Below are positions 8,633 through 15,998 of a DNA stretch of 64,000 bases, piece by piece. The stretch lies in assembly GCA_934589155.1 (NCBI GenBank), contig CAKTNP010000007.1, positions 11,911-75,910 of the forward strand, written 5' to 3'. The notes under the pieces were generated by a model. That model was not told the DNA's origin, ran no database searches, and saw only the letters and a program-made list of their open reading frames with translations. The translations under genes and the position numbers were made by a program. The first letter of the stretch is position 1. The number at the start of each line of letters is the position of its first letter. The DNA comes from an uncultured Oscillospiraceae bacterium (GTDB lineage: Bacteria; Bacillota; Clostridia; Oscillospirales; Oscillospiraceae).

Positions 8633-9796
8633 ATGGAGACGGGATTTCAGAACAACGGAAAATTAAAGCTCCTGATCACCCTGGGGACCCGGCCGGAGAT
8701 CATCCGGCTGTCCGAGGTGATCCGGAAATGCCGCCGGTATTTCGACACCCTGGTGGCCCACACCGGGCAGAATTATGACTATACCCTCAACGAGATCTTC
8801 TTCCGGGATCTGGACCTGGCCCTGCCGGAGATCTACCTGAACGCGGTGGGGAAGGACCTGGGGCAGACCATGGGCAACATCATCGCCAAGAGCTACTCGC
8901 TCATGGCGGAGCTCCGGCCCGATGCCGTGCTGGTGCTGGGGGATACCAACTCCTGCCTGTCCGTCATTGGGGCCAAGCGGCTGCACATCCCCATTTTCCA
9001 CATGGAAGCGGGCAACCGCTGCAAGGACGAGTGCCTGCCGGAGGAGACCAACCGCCGGATCGTAGACATCATCTCCGACGTGAATCTGGCCTATTCGGAG
9101 CACGCCCGCCGCTATTTGGCGGAGTGCGGCTGCCCCCGGGAGCGTACCTACGTGACCGGGAGCCCCATGGCGGAGGTGCTCCACCGGAACCTTTCCCGGA
9201 TGGAGGCCAGCGACGTTCTGACCCGGCTGGGCCTGGAGCGGAAGCGGTACATCCTGCTGTCCGCCCACCGGGAGGAGAACATCGACACCGAGAAGAATTT
9301 CAGGTCCCTGTTCGAGGCGGTGAACGCCCTGGCCCGACGGTACGATATGCCCATCCTCTATTCCTGCCACCCCCGCAGCCGAAAGCGGCTGGAGGCCAGC
9401 GGCTTCCGGCTGGACGGGCGGGTCATCCGCCATGAGCCCCTGGGCTTTCATGATTACAACTGCCTGCAGATGAACGCCTACTGCGTGGTGTCGGATTCCG
9501 GGACCCTGCCGGAGGAGAGCAGCTTCTTTGCCTCCGTGGGCCGGCCCTTCCCGGCGGTGTGCATCCGCACCTCCACCGAGCGGCCGGAGGCCCTGGACAA
9601 GGGCTGCTTCGTCCTGGCGGGGATCGACACAAAGTCCCTCCTGCAGGCGGTGGAGACGGCGGTGGCCCTGCAGGAGGACGGGTGCTTTGGAACTCCGGTG
9701 CCGGATTATACCGACGAGAACGTGTCGGATAAGGTGGTGCGGATCATCCAAAGCTATACGGGGATCGTCGACCGGACCGTGTGGAGGAAGGAGTAG
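8633..9796 (+). CDS. capG: UDP-sugar C2-epimerase (CapG/FnlC), last step to UDP-L-FucNAc
   Basis: 387 residues from ATG 8633; an ATG two codons earlier (8627, overlapping the capF stop as ATGA) is also possible, but GGAGG at 8621-8625 suits 8633 better. The sequence belongs to the WecB-type 2-epimerase family: LITLGTRPEIIRLSEV, FHMEAGNRCKDECLPEETNR and SAHREENIDTEKNF are hallmark segments. With CapE and CapF it completes the route to UDP-N-acetyl-L-fucosamine, so the capsule of this strain very likely contains FucNAc. Start of the downstream phosphatase follows within three bases. Confidence 0.92.
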   Translation: METGFQNNGKLKLLITLGTRPEIIRLSEVIRKCRRYFDTLVAHTGQNYDYTLNEIFFRDLDLALPEIYLNAVGKDLGQTMGNIIAKSYSLMAELRPDAVLVLGDTNSCLSVIGAKRLHIPIFHMEAGNRCKDECLPEETNRRIVDIISDVNLAYSEHARRYLAECGCPRERTYVTGSPMAEVLHRNLSRMEASDVLTRLGLERKRYILLSAHREENIDTEKNFRSLFEAVNALARRYDMPILYSCHPRSRKRLEASGFRLDGRVIRHEPLGFHDYNCLQMNAYCVVSDSGTLPEESSFFASVGRPFPAVCIRTSTERPEALDKGCFVLAGIDTKSLLQAVETAVALQEDGCFGTPVPDYTDENVSDKVVRIIQSYTGIVDRTVWRKE

Positions 9797-9798
9797 AA

Positions 9799-10539
9799 AT
9801 GGCCTTTGCGGATATTCACATCCATGCCCTGTCCGGCGTGGATGACGGAGCCAAGACCGAGGCGGAGATGCGGGCCATGGTGGACGCGTCCTATGCCGAC
9901 GGCGTCCGGCTCCTTTGCGTGACGCCCCATTTTCACCCCGGCTATTTCGGGGAGAACGGGGCCCTGGCCGACAGAGCCTATGAGAAGATGGAGGCCTACG
10001 TCCGGCAGCGGTACGGGGACCTGGAGCTGTTCCGGGGGAACGAACTGCGGTACAGCGGGGACTGCGTCTCCTGGCTGGACGGCGGACAGTGCAGGACCCT
10101 GAACGGGACCCGGTTCGTGCTGGTGGACTTCTCAGAAGGGGAGGAGGCCAGGCGGATCGCGAACGGCCTGGACCGGCTGCTGAACGGGGGCTACCGTCCG
10201 GTCCTGGCCCATGTGGAGCGGTACCGCAGCCTCTTCGGAAAGCTCCGGGAGATCCAATCCTATTGTGACAACGGGGTCCTGCTGCAAATGGACACTCAGT
10301 CGCCCCTAGGGGGCTTCGGGTTTCGGGTGCGGCAGCAGAGCCGGGAGCTTTTGGCCCGGGGAATGGTGGATCTGGTCTGCTCCGATGGGCACGACGCCCA
10401 AAGGCGCTCGCCGCAGATGTCGGAATGCTGCCGGTATATTCAGAAGAAAGTGGGACCGGAATACGCCCAGCTGGTCTGTTATGACAACGGGGCCCGTATT
10501 CTGCGGGGAACATCCGGGGAGGATTTTGAGGAACGATGA
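9799..10539 (+). CDS. PHP-family tyrosine-protein phosphatase (CpsB/YwqE)
   Basis: 246 residues from ATG 9799, preceded by GGAAGGAG. The N-terminal DIHIHALSGVDDGAK is the metal-binding PHP motif of CpsB/YwqE phosphatases, and TPHFHPGYF, AHVERYR and CSDGHDAQRR supply further metal ligands. The enzyme removes phosphate from the C-terminal tyrosines of the capsule BY-kinase, controlling polymer length and export. It is followed, with an ATGA overlap, by the Wzz-like adaptor and then the kinase. In many Firmicutes these genes open the capsule operon; here they close it. Confidence 0.9.
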   Translation: MAFADIHIHALSGVDDGAKTEAEMRAMVDASYADGVRLLCVTPHFHPGYFGENGALADRAYEKMEAYVRQRYGDLELFRGNELRYSGDCVSWLDGGQCRTLNGTRFVLVDFSEGEEARRIANGLDRLLNGGYRPVLAHVERYRSLFGKLREIQSYCDNGVLLQMDTQSPLGGFGFRVRQQSRELLARGMVDLVCSDGHDAQRRSPQMSECCRYIQKKVGPEYAQLVCYDNGARILRGTSGEDFEER

Positions 10540-11288
10540 ATGAAGTAAACGGTGTACGGATCGTCACATTGAAGGATCTGTGGGAGCTGCTGGTCAAGCA
10601 TATCGGCATCCTGATCCTGGCCGCCCTTGCGGCGGCGGGGGGAATGTTCGCCATCCATGGGGTGACCTATGTACCGGCCTATTCCTCCACGGCAACCCTT
10701 TATATTCTCCGCCAGGACGGCGGGACCACTGCCGGCAGCTCGGATTCCGACTTTTCCCTGGCCCTGAAGGTGGTCAACGACTGCGATTATCTGCTGAAGA
10801 GCCACTCCGTGCTGGACGACGTGATCCAGGAACTGAACCTGGACATCAGCTATAAGGACCTGAGCGAAAGCATTTCCACCTCCAACCCGGACAATACCCG
10901 GATCCTGGAGGTGACGGCCCAGGCGAATTCGCCGGAGCAGGCCAAGGCGATCGTGGACAAGGTCTGCGAGGTGGGCCAGGAGAAGATCGCGGAGGCCATG
11001 GGCTTCCAGCAGGTGAATCTCTATGAGTACGGGACCCTGGACCCCAAGCCCTGCAACAGGACCAGGCTCATGACCTATTTCCTGGTGGGCTTCGTTGCGG
11101 CAATTCTGACATACGCGGTGTATCTGGTGATCTTCCTGCTGGACGATCGGATCCACTCCGAGGAGGATATTGAGCGCTATCTGGGGCTTAGTATCCTCGG
11201 CGACATTCCGGATGCGGGAGAGAAGAGGAGCCATTGGTATGGCTACGGCGCCTATGGCGCCAAGAAAACGGAACAAAAAAGGGGGTGA
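10536..11288 (+). CDS. Wzz/CpsC chain-length determinant, kinase membrane adaptor
   Basis: 250 residues. Two membrane helices flank an outside domain: one near residues 20-40 (GILILAALAAAGGMFAIHG) and one near 180-205 (YFLVGFVAAILTYAVYLVIF). The outside part holds YSSTATLYIL, the usual polysaccharide co-polymerase segment, and the Pro-rich motif before helix two is represented by LDPKPCNRT. The short cytoplasmic C-terminus would activate the separate BY-kinase encoded next, as in CpsC/CpsD and CapA/CapB pairs of Gram-positives. It overlaps the phosphatase gene by ATGA. Confidence 0.88.
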   Translation: MNEVNGVRIVTLKDLWELLVKHIGILILAALAAAGGMFAIHGVTYVPAYSSTATLYILRQDGGTTAGSSDSDFSLALKVVNDCDYLLKSHSVLDDVIQELNLDISYKDLSESISTSNPDNTRILEVTAQANSPEQAKAIVDKVCEVGQEKIAEAMGFQQVNLYEYGTLDPKPCNRTRLMTYFLVGFVAAILTYAVYLVIFLLDDRIHSEEDIERYLGLSILGDIPDAGEKRSHWYGYGAYGAKKTEQKRG

Positions 11289-11296
11289 AGGGATCT

Positions 11297-11971
11297 ATGA
11301 ATACCATTAAATTAAATCTCCCCGGAGAGGAGGATTTCTTCACCCAGGAGGCCTATAAGGCCCTGCGGACCAACCTGCAGTTCTGCGGCCAGGACATCCA
11401 GCTTATCTGCGTGACCAGCTGTGACGAAAACGAAGGAAAGACTACGGTCTGCCTCCAGCTGGCCAGGAGCCTGGCGGAGCTGGGAAAGAACGTACTGGTG
11501 ATCGACGCGGACATGCGGAAATCCGTAATGGCCGGCCGGAATACCAACGCGGTGAAGGCTGTAGGCCTCAGCGAGATCCTGACGGGCATGGTGAAGCTGG
11601 GGGACGCCATCTATGCGACCCAGTACCCCACCATGCAGATCATTTTCGCCGGAAAGTATCCACCCAACCCCGTGGAGCTTTTGAACGGGAAATACTTCTC
11701 CGCCCTGCTAGCCGAGACCCGGAAGGTCTATCAGTACGTGATCGTGGACACGCCGCCTCTGGGCAGGGTCATCGATGCGGCCGTGGTGGCGCCCCACTGC
11801 GACGGCTCTATCCTGATCATCGGCAGCAATTCCATTCACCGCCGCCAGGCCCAGGAGGTGGTTGCCCAGCTTCAAAAGAGCGGCAGCAAGATCCTGGGCG
11901 TGGTCAGGAATAACATGAAGAAAAAGGACAACATCTATTATTACGCCCACGACGAGAAGAAGAGAAAATAA
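11297..11971 (+). CDS. Tyrosine BY-kinase (CpsD/CapB type)
   Basis: 224 residues from ATG 11297, just downstream of the adaptor stop. Walker A is SCDENEGKTTV, Walker A' VLVIDADMRKS and Walker B VIVDTPPLG, the set that defines bacterial tyrosine kinases. The C-terminus ends in a tyrosine cluster (NIYYYAHDEKKRK), the autophosphorylation site acted on by the PHP phosphatase two genes upstream. The N-terminal EAYKALRTNLQF helix is the ring-forming RxNxxF-type element. It forms a membrane complex with the preceding Wzz-like protein. It is the last gene of the capsule operon. Confidence 0.92.
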   Translation: MNTIKLNLPGEEDFFTQEAYKALRTNLQFCGQDIQLICVTSCDENEGKTTVCLQLARSLAELGKNVLVIDADMRKSVMAGRNTNAVKAVGLSEILTGMVKLGDAIYATQYPTMQIIFAGKYPPNPVELLNGKYFSALLAETRKVYQYVIVDTPPLGRVIDAAVVAPHCDGSILIIGSNSIHRRQAQEVVAQLQKSGSKILGVVRNNMKKKDNIYYYAHDEKKRK

Positions 11972-11974
11972 AGA

Positions 11975-12010
11975 CGGGGCAGACCCGGCTTCAAACCCGG
12001 ATCTGCCCCG
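11975..12010 (+). terminator. Hairpin after capsule operon
   Basis: A perfect 9-base stem (CGGGGCAGA with TCTGCCCCG), extended inside by CCGG pairs, starts four bases after the kinase stop. No clear T-run of its own; a stronger hairpin follows at once. Confidence 0.55.
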
Positions 12011-12011
12011 C

Positions 12012-12056
12012 AAAAGGCCGAAGATCTTGAACATCAGGATCTTCGGCCTTTTATAA
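12012..12056 (+). terminator. Rho-independent terminator of the capsule operon
   Basis: A perfect 15-base inverted repeat (AAAAGGCCGAAGATC and its complement) with an 11-base loop, ending in TTTTAT. It is the main stop for plus-strand transcription and, with A residues on its left, may also act on the other strand. Confidence 0.85.
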
Positions 12057-12057
12057 A

Positions 12058-12086
12058 TGAAAAGACCTGCCGACAAACGGCAGGTC
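12058..12086 (-). terminator. Terminator of rpmB
   Basis: On the minus strand the 9-base stem GACCTGCCG/CGGCAGGTC with a 5-base loop is followed by TTTT, 18 bases beyond the rpmB stop. Confidence 0.85.
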
Positions 12087-12103
12087 ATTCATAACAGAAC
12101 CTG

Positions 12104-12292
12104 TTAGATGGCACGCTCAACCTTGTTGGAACGGAGACATCTTGTACAGACGTATACATGGCGCGGAGTACCGTCGACAACTGCCTTGACACGCTTCACG
12201 TTGGGTTTCCACGCACGGTTGCTGCGTCTGTGGGAGTGGGAAACCTTAATACCAAAGGTCACGCCCTTGCCGCAAATATCGCACTTAGCCAT
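12104..12292 (-). CDS. rpmB: 50S ribosomal protein L28
   Basis: 62 residues starting MAKCDICGKGVTFGIKVSHS, the standard L28 N-terminus, preceded on its strand by GGAGG at a spacing of eight. It carries two Cys pairs (CDIC and CTRC), so this is the zinc-binding form of L28. It is a small basic protein of the large ribosomal subunit, near the exit-site tRNA. Single gene with its own promoter and terminator; divergent from hprK. Confidence 0.97.
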   Translation of the reverse strand: MAKCDICGKGVTFGIKVSHSHRRSNRAWKPNVKRVKAVVDGTPRHVYVCTRCLRSNKVERAI

Positions 12293-12352
12293 TAGCTGCA
12301 CCTCCAATCCATGGGAAAAATCACTGTATCGTCCAAGCGGACGCTGAAACAT

Positions 12353-12381
12353 ATGATAGCAAAAAATCCGGAAAAATGCAA
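12353..12381 (-). promoter_or_regulatory. Sigma-A-like promoter of rpmB
   Basis: On the minus strand TTGCAT (12381-12376), a 17-base spacer and TATCAT (12358-12353), 61 bases upstream of the rpmB start. Confidence 0.65.
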
Positions 12382-12419
12382 GTGGTATTTAGATTTTTTT
12401 GAAAAAATTTTGAAAGCAG

Positions 12420-12448
12420 TTGATATATTTCCAGCCGGAGGCTATAAT
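12420..12448 (+). promoter_or_regulatory. Sigma-A-like promoter of hprK
   Basis: TTGATA (12420-12425), a 17-base spacer and a perfect TATAAT (12443-12448), 32 bases before the GTG start. Confidence 0.75.
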
Positions 12449-12479
12449 GAAAGCAAATTTGTGGAGATGAGGTGTCTAA

Positions 12480-13427
12480 GTGGTAGATTCGCATTGCGTC
12501 CCTCTGCAGAAGCTGGTGGAGGCTTTCCACATGACCGTGGCCTATGAGGCCAGCGACTATGCCGCCATTCGCATTACGGTGGAGGATGTGTCCCGGCCCG
12601 GGCTCCAGCTGGCGGGATATTTTGACCATTTTGAGCCCATGCGGCTGCAGCTGCTGGGCAAGGTGGAAATGAGCTATCTGGAGAAAATGACCAGCAGCGA
12701 GCGCTACGCCGCCTTTGACGCCTTGTTTTCCTATAAGATCCCGGCGCTGATCATCTCCCGGGATATGGAGCCCCATCCCGAGTGCCTGGAAATGGCCCAG
12801 AAGCACGACATTACGGTGCTCCGCTGCCAGGAGGCCACCTCTTATATGGCCTCCAGCATCATCACCTATCTGAAAACCGCCCTGGCCCCCTGTATCACCC
12901 GTCACGGCGTTCTGGTGGAGGTTTACGGCGAGGGCCTTCTCCTGGTAGGCGAGAGCGGCATCGGCAAGAGTGAGGCCGCTGTGGAGCTGCTGAAGCGGGG
13001 CCACCGGCTCATTGCCGACGACGCCGTAGAGATCCGGAAGATCTCCACCACGGGCCTCATGGGCACGGCCCCCTCTCTGATCCGGAACTATATCGAGCTC
13101 CGGGGCATCGGCGTCATCAACGTGGCAAACCTCTTCGGTATGGGCGCCGTGAAGCAGGAGAATTCCATTGACCTGGTGATCAATATCGTTCCCTGGTCCA
13201 ACAAGGCGGTCTATGACCGGCTGGGGCTGGAGGAGCAGTATATCGACATCCTGGGGGTCCGGGTGCCCCAGATTACCATTCCCATCACCCCGGGCCGGAA
13301 CCTGGCGGTGATTCTGGAGGTGGCGGCCATGAACAACCGGCAGAAGAAAATGGGCTACAACGCCGCCGTGGAGTTCACGGAGCAGGTCAACAAGCATTTT
13401 GACGAGGCCATGGGCCAGCAGTTCTGA
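12480..13427 (+). CDS. hprK: HPr kinase/phosphorylase
   Basis: 315 residues from GTG 12480. The P-loop LLVGESGIGKSE (near residue 160), the Asp pair in IADDAVEI and the family signature IELRGIGVINVANLFG are all present. The enzyme phosphorylates Ser46 of HPr (or Crh) in response to glycolytic intermediates and removes that phosphate again; HPr-Ser-P then drives CcpA-mediated carbon catabolite repression. Length matches the Bacillus enzyme (about 310). It stands alone here with its own promoter and a bidirectional terminator, not beside lgt or uvrA-type partners. Confidence 0.97.
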   Translation: MVDSHCVPLQKLVEAFHMTVAYEASDYAAIRITVEDVSRPGLQLAGYFDHFEPMRLQLLGKVEMSYLEKMTSSERYAAFDALFSYKIPALIISRDMEPHPECLEMAQKHDITVLRCQEATSYMASSIITYLKTALAPCITRHGVLVEVYGEGLLLVGESGIGKSEAAVELLKRGHRLIADDAVEIRKISTTGLMGTAPSLIRNYIELRGIGVINVANLFGMGAVKQENSIDLVINIVPWSNKAVYDRLGLEEQYIDILGVRVPQITIPITPGRNLAVILEVAAMNNRQKKMGYNAAVEFTEQVNKHFDEAMGQQF

Positions 13428-13435
13428 AATAGGGA

Positions 13436-13467
13436 AAAGCCGGAGCGGGCATCCGTTCCGGCTTTTT
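13436..13467. terminator. Bidirectional terminator between hprK and the LysR gene
   Basis: Stem AAGCCGGAGCGG/CCGTTCCGGCTT (one G-T pair) with AAAA on the left and TTTTTT on the right, placed between two convergent genes. Confidence 0.8.
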
Positions 13468-13498
13468 TGCGCTCTGCCCCGGGCACACCGGGGCGCTT

Positions 13499-14401
13499 TT
13501 AGTAGGCGTTCATGGCAAGACTGGCCTGCTCCAGTGCCTTCAGGAAGGCCTGCTCCATCTGTGTCATGTGGTACTGCTTGTGGTACAGCAGGGCATCGAA
13601 ATAGAGGGCCTTGGGCTCGGCGCAGGGCCGCTGGACCAGGTCCCGCCGGGCCAGCTCCTCCGGAGCCATAGGGGCGGCCCAGAGGTAGGCTCCGGGCACC
13701 GTGTGCAGCAGGGTGATCTGGGCCAGCCGGTCCGTGGCGTAGATCCGGCAGCGGGGAGCCTTGGAGGCCTTTCCGGCGCTGCGGAACAGGTCCCCGTGGA
13801 CCACCTCCGGATAGGGCAGCAGCTCCTCCCGGCCGATGGCCTCCCGGTCCGCCAGGGGGTGGTTTTTGTGCATCAGGACCCGGCAGCGAAAGCCGGTGAG
13901 CTCCCGCAGGGTCAGGCCCAGGCTCTGGGCCTGCTCCTGGAAATAGTCCTTGTACTCCCCCCGGAAACGGATAAGGGCCAGGTCCATTTCTCCGCTTTTG
14001 AGGTATTGCAGGGCCTGGCGGGGGTGGCACTCCCGCAGGATCACGTCCAGGTCCCTTGGCTGGGAAAGGGTGCCCAGGTACTGGGCGGCGGCCTCCATGT
14101 GGGCGGTGGACCGGGGCAGGCAGACCCGCAGACGGCCCACGACGGGGTGCCGGGGCCCCAGGGAATCCATGGCCTCCAGCTCCCGGAGGATGGTCCGGGC
14201 GTGGGTCAGGAATTCGGCGCCCCGGGTGGTGGGGCGGACGCCTCGGGGGGTCCGCTCAAAAATGGGAAAGCCTACGGAGGCCTCCATTTCCCGCAGCACC
14301 CGGCTCAGGTTGGGCTGGCCGATGTATAGGTTCTCCGCCGCCTGGGAAATGGACCGGGTCCGTTCGATCTCGATGATATACTGCAGATGCAGGGTGTTCA
14401 T
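13499..14401 (-). CDS. LysR-family transcriptional regulator
   Basis: 300 residues. The N-terminal winged helix-turn-helix is clear: YIIEIERTRSISQAAENLYI followed by QPNLSRVLREMEASVGFPIF. The remaining 220 residues form the usual ligand-binding domain. LysR proteins act as tetramers on a divergent or nearby promoter, but the gene beside it is convergent (hprK) or in the same direction (flavodoxin operon), so its target is not evident here. GGAAGGAGGG precedes the start, and a good promoter lies just upstream. Confidence 0.9.
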   Translation of the reverse strand: MNTLHLQYIIEIERTRSISQAAENLYIGQPNLSRVLREMEASVGFPIFERTPRGVRPTTRGAEFLTHARTILRELEAMDSLGPRHPVVGRLRVCLPRSTAHMEAAAQYLGTLSQPRDLDVILRECHPRQALQYLKSGEMDLALIRFRGEYKDYFQEQAQSLGLTLRELTGFRCRVLMHKNHPLADREAIGREELLPYPEVVHGDLFRSAGKASKAPRCRIYATDRLAQITLLHTVPGAYLWAAPMAPEELARRDLVQRPCAEPKALYFDALLYHKQYHMTQMEQAFLKALEQASLAMNAY

Positions 14402-14432
14402 GGGCAGGCCCTCCTTCCGTCATATGGATCCT

Positions 14433-14461
14433 ATTATGTCCAATGGGGCGCTTCTTGTCAA
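14433..14461 (-). promoter_or_regulatory. Sigma-A-like promoter of the LysR gene
   Basis: On the minus strand TTGACA (14461-14456), 17 bases, CATAAT (14438-14433), about 32 bases before the ATG. Confidence 0.7.
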
Positions 14462-14470
14462 GTCAATCGA

Positions 14471-14500
14471 AAAGAGCCGGCGGAGCTATGGCCCGCCGGC
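14471..14500 (-). terminator. Terminator of the flavodoxin operon
   Basis: Stem GCCGGCGG/CCGCCGGC with a 9-base loop; read on the minus strand it is followed by TCTTTTC. It begins eight bases beyond the stop of the 58-residue gene. Confidence 0.7.
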
Positions 14501-14507
14501 CGCTTTT

Positions 14508-14684
14508 CTATGCTTCGGATCCCGAAAGATCGGATCCCAGGGCCCAGGCGGCCCTCTGCGATGGCATCTGCCCGGTCTCGTAGGAGGTGTCGGGACCGAG
14601 CAGAGCGAGGATCGCAAGGAGCAGAAACGCCAGGGCCAGGGTGGCGAGCTTCCGCAGGAGCTTTTTCCTGACGTTTTCAGACAT
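14508..14684 (-). CDS. Small single-pass membrane protein (58 aa) downstream of flavodoxin
   Basis: The ATG at 14684 lies two bases past the flavodoxin stop, and the frame runs to TAG at 14508-14510, immediately before a terminator. The peptide has a basic N-terminus (MSENVRKKLLRKL), one strong membrane segment (ATLALAFLLLAILALLG) and a polar tail of about 28 residues. No good ribosome binding site of its own is visible, so translation would be coupled to the flavodoxin. No family recognised. The fit between upstream stop and downstream terminator is the main reason to believe it is real. Confidence 0.6.
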   Translation of the reverse strand: MSENVRKKLLRKLATLALAFLLLAILALLGPDTSYETGQMPSQRAAWALGSDLSGSEA

Positions 14685-14686
14685 GG

Positions 14687-15112
14687 TTATTCCGCCAGCT
14701 TCTTGCCCAGAGCCTTGCAGGCGGCCAGGGCGTCGTCGTCAGGGGCCTCGCAGCAGATCACGCTGTCGCAGACCAGGTTGATCCCGGCGTTCTTGCAGTC
14801 CTCTTCCCAGGTGCGCATCCACTCGCCGTCGCCCCAGCCGTAGGAGCCGAAGAGCCCGGCGTCCTTGCCGGAGAGGGCGCTCTTGCAGTCGGAGAACATG
14901 GGCTCGAACTCGTCCTCTTCCAGAACCTCGGAGCCCATGGCCGGGCAGCCCATGGCTACGGCGTCCATGGCGGCCAGGGCGGCCTTATCCACATCGCCGG
15001 GGGTCCAGAGAACGGCCTCGGCGCCGGCTTCCTTCATGCCTTCCAGAACGGCGTTGGCCATAGACTCGGTGTTGCCGGTGCCGCTCCAATAAATCACTGC
15101 TGTTTTTTTCAT
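14687..15112 (-). CDS. Short-chain flavodoxin
   Basis: 141 residues from the ATG at 15112, eight bases after AGAAAGGA. The FMN phosphate-binding loop is SGTGNTES (residues 10-17), FGSYGWGDGEWM is the second FMN-contacting loop, and the length is that of short-chain flavodoxins. It should carry electrons in place of ferredoxin, typically when iron is short. The upstream gene is DUF3793, a common partner of flavodoxins in Clostridia, and both lie behind paired palindromes that could be a metal-regulator site. Confidence 0.93.
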   Translation of the reverse strand: MKKTAVIYWSGTGNTESMANAVLEGMKEAGAEAVLWTPGDVDKAALAAMDAVAMGCPAMGSEVLEEDEFEPMFSDCKSALSGKDAGLFGSYGWGDGEWMRTWEEDCKNAGINLVCDSVICCEAPDDDALAACKALGKKLAE

Positions 15113-15141
15113 AATGATCGTTCCTTTCTGAGCTGAAATGC

Positions 15142-15708
15142 TTAAACTGTAACGGCAAGCTGCTCCAACGTGGCGCCGGCCTGCCAAAGTTTACAATAGA
15201 TGTCCGTGCACTTGCGGTACTTGCGGAACAGGCTCTGGGCCTTTTCCGGGTCCCCGTAGACCTTCCACATCCCGGCGCATTTGTAGTGCCGGGAGCCGTT
15301 GTCCATGAAGCCCGCCACATCCTCCGGGGGATAGCTGAGGAACAGCCCTACCTCGTGGGGGAATTCCTGCCGGGCCCGGATTCTGCGGGTCAGCCGTATG
15401 AGGCAGCTGCTGGGGTCCCGGCTGTCACCGTAGCCGCAGCGGGCCAGCAGAGCCGAGGCCGCCCGATCCTGGAGATCACGGGAAAGATCCTTGGGACGGT
15501 ACAGGTACAGCAGGGCCCGCAGGTCGGTTTTTCCCTGGGTCTGCCGCAGGACCAGAAGCCGCAGGCCCTTTTTCTGGAGCCGGCGGTTCAGATCCCGGAT
15601 CTGGGAGAGAAACTCCTCCTCGGATCCGTAGGAGCAGGGGAACAGGCTGCCGGTCTTGATCCCGGCCAGGGTGGGGGCGCCTTGGCGCACCAGAATTTCT
15701 TCGGACAT
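15142..15708 (-). CDS. DUF3793 family protein
   Basis: 188 residues from the ATG at 15708, seven bases after AGGAGG; earlier in-frame ATG codons lack a ribosome binding site. Features typical of DUF3793 are an APTLAGIKTGSLF N-terminus, LVLRQTQGKTDLRALLYLY, and a C-terminal HEVGLFLSYPPEDVAGFM then CAGMWKVYGD. Function unknown; the family is found next to flavodoxin and iron genes in Clostridia, and the flavodoxin gene follows it here after 29 bases. A role in iron or heme handling is only an inference from context. Confidence 0.85.
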   Translation of the reverse strand: MSEEILVRQGAPTLAGIKTGSLFPCSYGSEEEFLSQIRDLNRRLQKKGLRLLVLRQTQGKTDLRALLYLYRPKDLSRDLQDRAASALLARCGYGDSRDPSSCLIRLTRRIRARQEFPHEVGLFLSYPPEDVAGFMDNGSRHYKCAGMWKVYGDPEKAQSLFRKYRKCTDIYCKLWQAGATLEQLAVTV

Positions 15709-15775
15709 GGGGATCCCTCCTAAGTTATGGTCCCATTTAGGATACCCAAAGGACCGAAAAATCTGCACGGACGTG

Positions 15776-15791
15776 GTTAGAAACAACTAAC
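15776..15791. promoter_or_regulatory. Palindromic operator candidate, copy 1
   Basis: GTTAGAAACAACTAAC: perfect 5-base half-sites (GTTAG/CTAAC) around six bases. A second copy with the same layout lies 63 bases further on. Placed upstream of the DUF3793-flavodoxin operon. Confidence 0.5.
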
Positions 15792-15838
15792 TATGACCCT
15801 AAGAAAAAGCCCGGAGAGGGATAGACCTTTTCCAAGCG

Positions 15839-15854
15839 GTTAATTGTAACTAAC
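15839..15854. promoter_or_regulatory. Palindromic operator candidate, copy 2
   Basis: GTTAATTGTAACTAAC: same GTTAR-N6-CTAAC layout as the copy at 15776, with one half-site mismatch; outer bases extend the symmetry to GGTTA and TAACC. TTAG/CTAA dyads of this kind resemble DtxR/IdeR-type metal boxes, but the regulator is not known. Confidence 0.5.
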
Positions 15855-15998
15855 CATGGATGTAGTCTACCACTGAACGGGGTCCTTGTCAAGCCTCTTT
15901 TGCGGGACCGTTCTAAAATTCTTCCCGGGACATACCCTTTAGCAAGACCGCTGCCGGCGGGGTGTGCCCTGCCGCAAAGCTGAAGGAGGCAGGACTTG

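Noticed and set aside
13476-13494. GCCCCGG hairpin next to the LysR stop as a terminator for that gene
   Set aside because: No T-run on the minus strand; the neighbouring bidirectional hairpin at 13436 is a better candidate.
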